The position numbers and the translations under genes were made by a program. The notes beneath the pieces are model-generated. The model was not told the DNA's origin. It saw only the letters and a program-made list of their open reading frames with translations, and ran no database searches. From positions 1-10,526 of the forward strand of contig JAITPZ010000072.1 of the NCBI GenBank assembly GCA_031289165.1: a DNA stretch of 10,526 nucleotides, in the 5' to 3' direction. This document shows positions 7,480-10,526 of this stretch, piece after piece. Position 1 is the first letter of the stretch, and the number at the start of each line of letters is the position of its first letter. This DNA comes from Synergistaceae bacterium (GTDB lineage: Bacteria; Synergistota; Synergistia; Synergistales; Aminobacteriaceae).

Positions 7480-7629
7480 AGTATGCAGCCTTCCTCCGCG
7501 CGAACATGCTCCGCGGGAAACGAATCTCCCTTCAGGCAGATTTTTGAAACGCGCAAACAAACTATCTCTCACCCCGTCGAAACGCCTCGTCAGATTTACA
7601 GAAAGAGAGGCTCCGCTCCGCGTTTGGCG

Positions 7630-8193
7630 TCAGGTCGTCTCCGCGTCCAGAACCTCGGTGATAAAGCGTCCCACGAAGATTTCCTTTTCCCCGACGCGGG
7701 TTCGCACGCTGACGATATAGCGGTTGTCCCTGCCGACGCCCACCTTAGCCCTGGCGACCAGGACGTCCCCGATTCGGGCGTGTCCCTTGTACTCGCCGCG
7801 CATCGAGTCGATGATCACGACGGCCGCCTCGATCGCGGCGATGGCGATGGAACTGGCCTGAGCGTAGATGTAGTGATCCCATAAAATGTCCGTAGTGCGA
7901 AAGGCCATCTCCCGTGTGGTCCGAAGCACCGAAAGGGCCCAACGATTGGGCTCGAGTTCCAGCAGGTCGCCCACGATCTCACTGCGGCTGAGAGAGCGCA
8001 GCTTGCTCCCCGCCTCCTGTGCCATGCGTCGGACGCGTTCACGAAGCTCGGGCACGCCCATGAGAGCGCGATCCAGGCGCAGGGTACCGACGCTCACCCC
8101 GAGCAGGGCGGCGAGTTCCCGATCCGTTGCCATCGGATTGCTGTCAAGCAGTCGAGCCAGACGATCCTGACGATGCCTCTTTTCGGACTTAAT
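7630..8193 (-). CDS. fapR: FapR-type transcriptional regulator of fatty acid synthesis
   Basis: Repressor of lipid synthesis genes, known in Firmicutes to be released from DNA by malonyl-CoA. The N-terminal helix-turn-helix reads DRELAALLGVSVGTLRLDR, followed by the linker GVPELRERV and a C-terminal hot-dog fold (AQASSIAIAAI, GDVLVARAKV, GEKEIFVGRF). The only in-frame ATG (8133) would give 167 residues and remove the first helix, and it has no ribosome site. The 20 codons before it encode a basic helix like the N-terminus of Bacillus FapR (KRHRQDRLARLLDSNP), and an ATT at 8193 lies 8 nt after a perfect GGAGG, so ATT is the likely start: 187 residues against 188 in B. subtilis (from memory). 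The gene heads the operon and follows a FapR-like operator. Aligned without gaps to the Bacillus protein, expected effector contacts R106 and N115 are W105 and S114 here. Confidence 0.92.
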   Translation of the reverse strand: MKSEKRHRQDRLARLLDSNPMATDRELAALLGVSVGTLRLDRALMGVPELRERVRRMAQEAGSKLRSLSRSEIVGDLLELEPNRWALSVLRTTREMAFRTTDILWDHYIYAQASSIAIAAIEAAVVIIDSMRGEYKGHARIGDVLVARAKVGVGRDNRYIVSVRTRVGEKEIFVGRFITEVLDAETT

Positions 8194-8201
8194 CCAAAAC
8201 G

Positions 8202-8206
8202 CCTCC
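8202..8206 (-). promoter_or_regulatory. Ribosome binding site deciding the fapR ATT start
   Basis: GGAGG on the minus strand, with 8 nt to the ATT at 8193. The next in-frame ATG is 60 nt further on with no purine-rich site before it, and an in-frame TAA lies only 24 nt upstream of the ATT (8217-8215), so few other starts are possible. Confidence 0.7.
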
Positions 8207-8214
8207 AGTTCAAT

Positions 8215-8231
8215 TTAAGACCTGGTACTGA
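8215..8231 (-). promoter_or_regulatory. Putative FapR operator
   Basis: The 17-bp site TTAAGACCTGGTACTGA (plus strand) is an imperfect inverted repeat around a central T. Against the Bacillus FapR half-site TTAGTACC (recalled), the left arm matches 6 of 8 and the right arm, reverse-complemented, 7 of 8. It lies about 20-36 nt downstream of the predicted transcription start and just before the fapR ribosome site, so a bound repressor would block elongation or clearance. This implies that FapR represses its own operon. Confidence 0.75.
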
Positions 8232-8257
8232 TAGCTGTTCTGATAACCTGAGGATGC

Positions 8258-8286
8258 AGTATAAAATCGAAAATGAATATCGTCAA
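8258..8286 (-). promoter_or_regulatory. Sigma-70-type promoter of the fapR-plsX-fab operon
   Basis: On the minus strand, TTGACG (8286-8281) and TATACT (8263-8258) are separated by exactly 17 nt. Each hexamer matches consensus in 5 of 6 positions, in an AT-rich pocket of an otherwise GC-rich window. Transcription would start near 8251, leaving a leader of about 58 nt to the ATT start, with the FapR-like operator inside it. Confidence 0.8.
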
Positions 8287-8340
8287 GCGTCATAACGCCA
8301 TCGCGGCCCATTCCTGCTAAAGACGCCCCGGGAAGGTTTT

Positions 8341-8354
8341 AATTCGGTCGAATT
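8341..8354. promoter_or_regulatory. Perfect palindrome next to the osmoprotectant promoter
   Basis: AATTCG-GT-CGAATT is a perfect 6-bp inverted repeat with a 2-bp spacer, ending 10 bp before the -35 box at 8365. The position suits an operator or activator site. I do not recognise the motif as belonging to a known regulator, and no regulator gene for the transporter is in the window. Confidence 0.45.
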
Positions 8355-8364
8355 TCGATCAGAC

Positions 8365-8394
8365 TTGACAAGCAACCTCATTTAAGGATATTTT
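8365..8394 (+). promoter_or_regulatory. Probable promoter of the osmoprotectant transporter operon
   Basis: A consensus -35 TTGACA (8365-8370) is followed after 18 nt by TATTTT (8389-8394; ATATTT at 17 nt is the alternative -10). The hexamer pair lies in AT-rich DNA, divergent from the fapR promoter about 80 bp away, and gives a leader of roughly 80 nt to the binding-protein start. Confidence 0.65.
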
Positions 8395-8483
8395 TAAACA
8401 TATTTGTCAGAAAATGAAAGGAGGCCTTAATCGTCACAATCGTGTTCGCCCAGGAGGCGAAAATTCGAAAGGAGTTGAACTTC

Positions 8484-9485
8484 ATGCTCGGAAAAACGAC
8501 GCGTGCGTTTTTTGCCTTTTTATCCGCCATGCTGCTGTCGGGATCGGCGTTTTCCGCCGCTGCCGCGCCCCAAACAATTGTCTTTACCAACAATCAGTGG
8601 GACAGCCAGATGTTCCACAACGAGCTTGCGAAATTCATAGTTGAAAACGCATTCGAGGGCTACGAAGTGGAGTTTTCCACCGGGTCGTCCACCCTGAACT
8701 GGCAGGCCATGATCAACGGGGACGTGGACCTCGACATCGAAAGCTGGACGGACAATGTCGCCACCTATGAGGACGACGTCGCCCGGAAGGACATCGTCCC
8801 CCTCGGGGTTCTGGTTCCCGACAGCGCGCAGGGGTTTTACGTCCCCCGCTACATGATTGAGGGCGACCCTGCGCGTGGCATCGAGCCCATGACTCCCGAC
8901 CTGAAAAACGTGGCGGATCTCGTCAGGTACGCGGACGTGTTCGAGGATTCCGAAGATCCCGGACGGGGCCGCATTTACGGGGCGATTCCGGGATGGATGA
9001 TCGATGAGGTTCTGTACAAAAAGTACGAGTATTACGGGTTGAACGAGGGGTACAACTACTTCCGGGTGGGCAGCGAGGCCGTGCTTTTCGCGTCTCTGGC
9101 CGGCGCGTACAACCTGGGCGAACCGTGGGTGGGGTATTGCTACGAGCCCACGTGGGTCACGGGGAAGCTGGACGTGGTCCTGCTGGGCGATGCCCCTTAC
9201 GATCCCAAACTCTACCGCGAGGGCGCGTGCGAGATTCCGAAACAGGCCCTTCGCATCGTCTGCGGCGGACATTTTCCCGAAAAGGCCCCGGGGCTTCTCG
9301 ACTTCTTCAAAAAGTACAGGACGGGTTCCGCTCTCGTCTCCGAGGCTCTGGCGCGCCTGGAGGAGACGAAGGAGAGCCACGCCGCGACGGTCGTGTGGTT
9401 TTTGAAGGCGCACGATGCGGTTTTGGACGAATGGCTGACTCCGGAGCGGGCGAAGAAGGTGCGCGACGCACTGAACGGGCGGTGA
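8484..9485 (+). CDS. proX: Glycine betaine/proline-type ABC transporter substrate-binding protein
   Basis: Captures a quaternary amine or related osmoprotectant outside the inner membrane and delivers it to the permease encoded next. It has 333 residues from the ATG at 8484, chosen because AAGGAG lies 9 nt upstream and a clean signal peptide follows (MLGKTTRAFFAFLSAMLLSGSAFSAAAAP); a start at 8442 would add residues before it. The mature protein begins PQTIVFTNNQWDSQMFHN, as in the OpuAC/ProX fold, with FSTGSSTLNWQAMINGDVDLDIESWTDN, the region where this family places substrate-cage aromatics (W in NNQWDS and ESWTDN are visible candidates). The second lobe has GEPWVGYCYEPTWV. The C-terminus lacks a membrane anchor or lipobox, so the protein would be free in the periplasm, fitting a diderm cell. 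Substrate (glycine betaine, choline, proline or carnitine) cannot be fixed from sequence; the symbol is used in the family sense. Confidence 0.88.
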   Translation: MLGKTTRAFFAFLSAMLLSGSAFSAAAAPQTIVFTNNQWDSQMFHNELAKFIVENAFEGYEVEFSTGSSTLNWQAMINGDVDLDIESWTDNVATYEDDVARKDIVPLGVLVPDSAQGFYVPRYMIEGDPARGIEPMTPDLKNVADLVRYADVFEDSEDPGRGRIYGAIPGWMIDEVLYKKYEYYGLNEGYNYFRVGSEAVLFASLAGAYNLGEPWVGYCYEPTWVTGKLDVVLLGDAPYDPKLYREGACEIPKQALRIVCGGHFPEKAPGLLDFFKKYRTGSALVSEALARLEETKESHAATVVWFLKAHDAVLDEWLTPERAKKVRDALNGR

Positions 9486-9489
9486 GCGC

Positions 9490-10359
9490 ATGGGCGAGTG
9501 GATTTTAAAGTTCCCCGAACAATTGACCTTCAACCCCGGCAGCGCCATCGACGATGCCATACGGCACTTCAGCCGCAATCACCGCGCCTCGCTTGCCGCG
9601 ATAAGGAGCTTTACGGTCCGGATGCTGAACGGAATCGAGGGGCTGCTGGGAATGATCCCCTGGTGGGTTCTGATTCTGCTGGTGGTCTGGGCGGGCTACA
9701 GGGCGAGCCGCAGGTGGGGGATTGGGGTTCTCTATGGCACGATGCTCTTTCTCATTGGAAGTTTCGGGCTGTGGGCCCTGATGCTCCAGACGCTTTCCAT
9801 CATCGTGGTCTCCGTGACGCTGGCGCTCCTGCTGGGCTTTCCTCTGGGCGTTCTGGTCGCCATGAACCGCCAGGTCGAAACGGTCATGCAACCCCTTATG
9901 GACTTCATGCAGACGATTCCGTCCTTCGTCTATCTGATTCCGGCGGCGATGCTGTTCAGCGTGGGCAAGACCCCCGCCGTCATGGCGACGCTGATCTACT
10001 CCGTCGTGCCGATGATCCGCATGACCAGCCACGGGATACGGCACGTGGACAGGGAGGTCGTCGAAGCGGGAATCGCCTTCGGCTCCACCCGGCTGCAGCT
10101 TCTTTTCAACGTCCAGGTTCCCCAGGCGCTGCCCACGATCATGACGGGGGTCAACCAGACCATCATGATGGCGATGGGCATGGTGGTCACCTGCGCCCTG
10201 ATCGGCGCCAACGGGTTGGGCATGGAAATTCTGGTCGCCACCAACCGCACGGAGATGGGACGTGCCCTGATGCCCGGCATCTCCATCGTATTCGTCGCCA
10301 TCATCCTGGACCGCCTGACCCAGGGGTCCGTCGGGAAAACTCCGGGGAAAAATCGATGA
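9490..10359 (+). CDS. proW: Glycine betaine/proline-type ABC transporter permease
   Basis: Inner-membrane channel subunit of the osmoprotectant importer. It has 289 residues, with a hydrophilic N-terminus of about 50 residues and then hydrophobic segments near 57-70, 77-98, 101-124, 145-157, 163-177, 223-243 and 258-273. The cytoplasmic coupling loop has the importer EAA-type motif: VEAGIAFGSTRLQLLFNVQVPQ (about 191-212, with E192, A193, G198 and P211), and MDFMQTIPSFVYLIPAAMLF is typical of ProW/OpuAB. It starts 4 nt after the proX stop, with GGTGAG overlapping that stop as the likely ribosome site, and its own stop overlaps the proV start by ATGA. The tight packing suggests one transcript for all three subunits. 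Confidence 0.93.
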   Translation: MGEWILKFPEQLTFNPGSAIDDAIRHFSRNHRASLAAIRSFTVRMLNGIEGLLGMIPWWVLILLVVWAGYRASRRWGIGVLYGTMLFLIGSFGLWALMLQTLSIIVVSVTLALLLGFPLGVLVAMNRQVETVMQPLMDFMQTIPSFVYLIPAAMLFSVGKTPAVMATLIYSVVPMIRMTSHGIRHVDREVVEAGIAFGSTRLQLLFNVQVPQALPTIMTGVNQTIMMAMGMVVTCALIGANGLGMEILVATNRTEMGRALMPGISIVFVAIILDRLTQGSVGKTPGKNR

Positions 10360-10526
10360 ATACACAGGCGATGCCGGATGCAAACGCCGCGGTTTCGCAG
10401 GAAAAGCCCGACGTGCTTTTGAGCGTCCGGCATCTTCGCAGACTCTTCGGGATCAATCGGGCGGCGGCGCGGAAGATGCTGCAGGAGGGCGCCGGCAGGG
10501 GGGAGATCCTGAAAAAAACCGGCGTG
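10356..10526 (+). CDS. proV: Glycine betaine/proline-type ABC transporter ATP-binding protein (3' end outside window)
   Basis: Only the first 57 codons are present. The ATG shares ATGA with the permease stop. After a short variable start the sequence LLSVRHLRRLFGINRAAARKMLQEGAGRGEILKKTGV matches the N-terminal region specific to ProV/OpuAA ATPases (the usual form has VFG...ALKLLEEG...EILKKTGV), which precedes the Walker A motif. Walker A, the signature motif and any CBS domains would lie beyond the window edge. It would power the importer formed by the two preceding gene products. Confidence in family is high because both motif and gene order agree. Confidence 0.9.
   Translation, partial: MNTQAMPDANAAVSQEKPDVLLSVRHLRRLFGINRAAARKMLQEGAGRGEILKKTGV

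Noticed and set aside
7454..7507. A 17-codon mini-ORF overlapping the plsX start, possibly a leader peptide
   Set aside because: Its only purine-rich site is too close to the ATG, and no attenuator-like structure accompanies it.
7480..7572. N-terminal extension of plsX from a GTG at 7572
   Set aside because: The added residues are not PlsX-like, and the ATG at 7479 has a much better ribosome site (GGAGGAAGG).
8414..8644. A 76-codon frame in the proX leader that overlaps the proX start
   Set aside because: It has no clear ribosome site and runs into proX in another frame with no recognisable product.
8520..9578. A 352-codon minus-strand open frame opposite proX
   Set aside because: It overlaps proX, which has a signal peptide, ribosome site and family motifs; the antisense product looks like nothing known.

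Overview
The window looks like a piece of a GC-rich (about 60%) bacterial chromosome. It is dominated by a fatty-acid synthesis operon in the order fapR-plsX-fabK-fabD-fabG-acpP-fabF-rnc, all on the minus strand. FapR as regulator, FabK as enoyl-ACP reductase, rnc at the end of the cluster, high GC, and a hybrid-kinase tail next door suggest Synergistota, with a GC-rich Firmicute as the alternative. This placement is inferred from gene content and not from a search.

Layout. Positions 1-516 (+) hold the 3' end of a phosphorelay protein with an HPt domain; its 5' end lies outside the window. It converges on the minus-strand operon. Read from its promoter at 8258-8286, that operon has a FapR-type operator (8215-8231), fapR (8193 down to 7630), plsX, fabK, fabD, fabG, acpP, an intrinsic terminator (3453-3485), fabF, rnc, and lastly a divergent ZnuA-like periplasmic binding protein (1431 down to 544). 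From 8365 onward on the plus strand there is a promoter and an osmoprotectant (glycine betaine/choline/proline type) ABC transporter: binding protein, permease, and the first 57 codons of the ATPase, which runs off the window.

How the genes work together. FapR would sense the state of lipid synthesis and repress its own operon. PlsX makes acyl-phosphate for phospholipid synthesis. FabD charges ACP with malonate, FabF condenses, FabG reduces the ketoacyl-ACP, and FabK reduces the enoyl-ACP. FabH, a dehydratase (FabZ/FabA) and acetyl-CoA carboxylase are not in the window and must be encoded elsewhere. Many junctions are tight (ATGA or TGATG overlaps, gaps of 4-37 nt), which fits translational coupling.

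The window is mostly well-understood biology and I see no wholly new system. The points most worth a second look are: the probable ATT start codon of fapR; its well-placed operator and promoter; substitutions at the expected malonyl-CoA contact positions of FapR; the ZnuA-like protein that lacks the usual metal-binding histidines and has no transporter beside it; the terminator separating acpP from fabF; and a palindrome just upstream of the osmoprotectant promoter.
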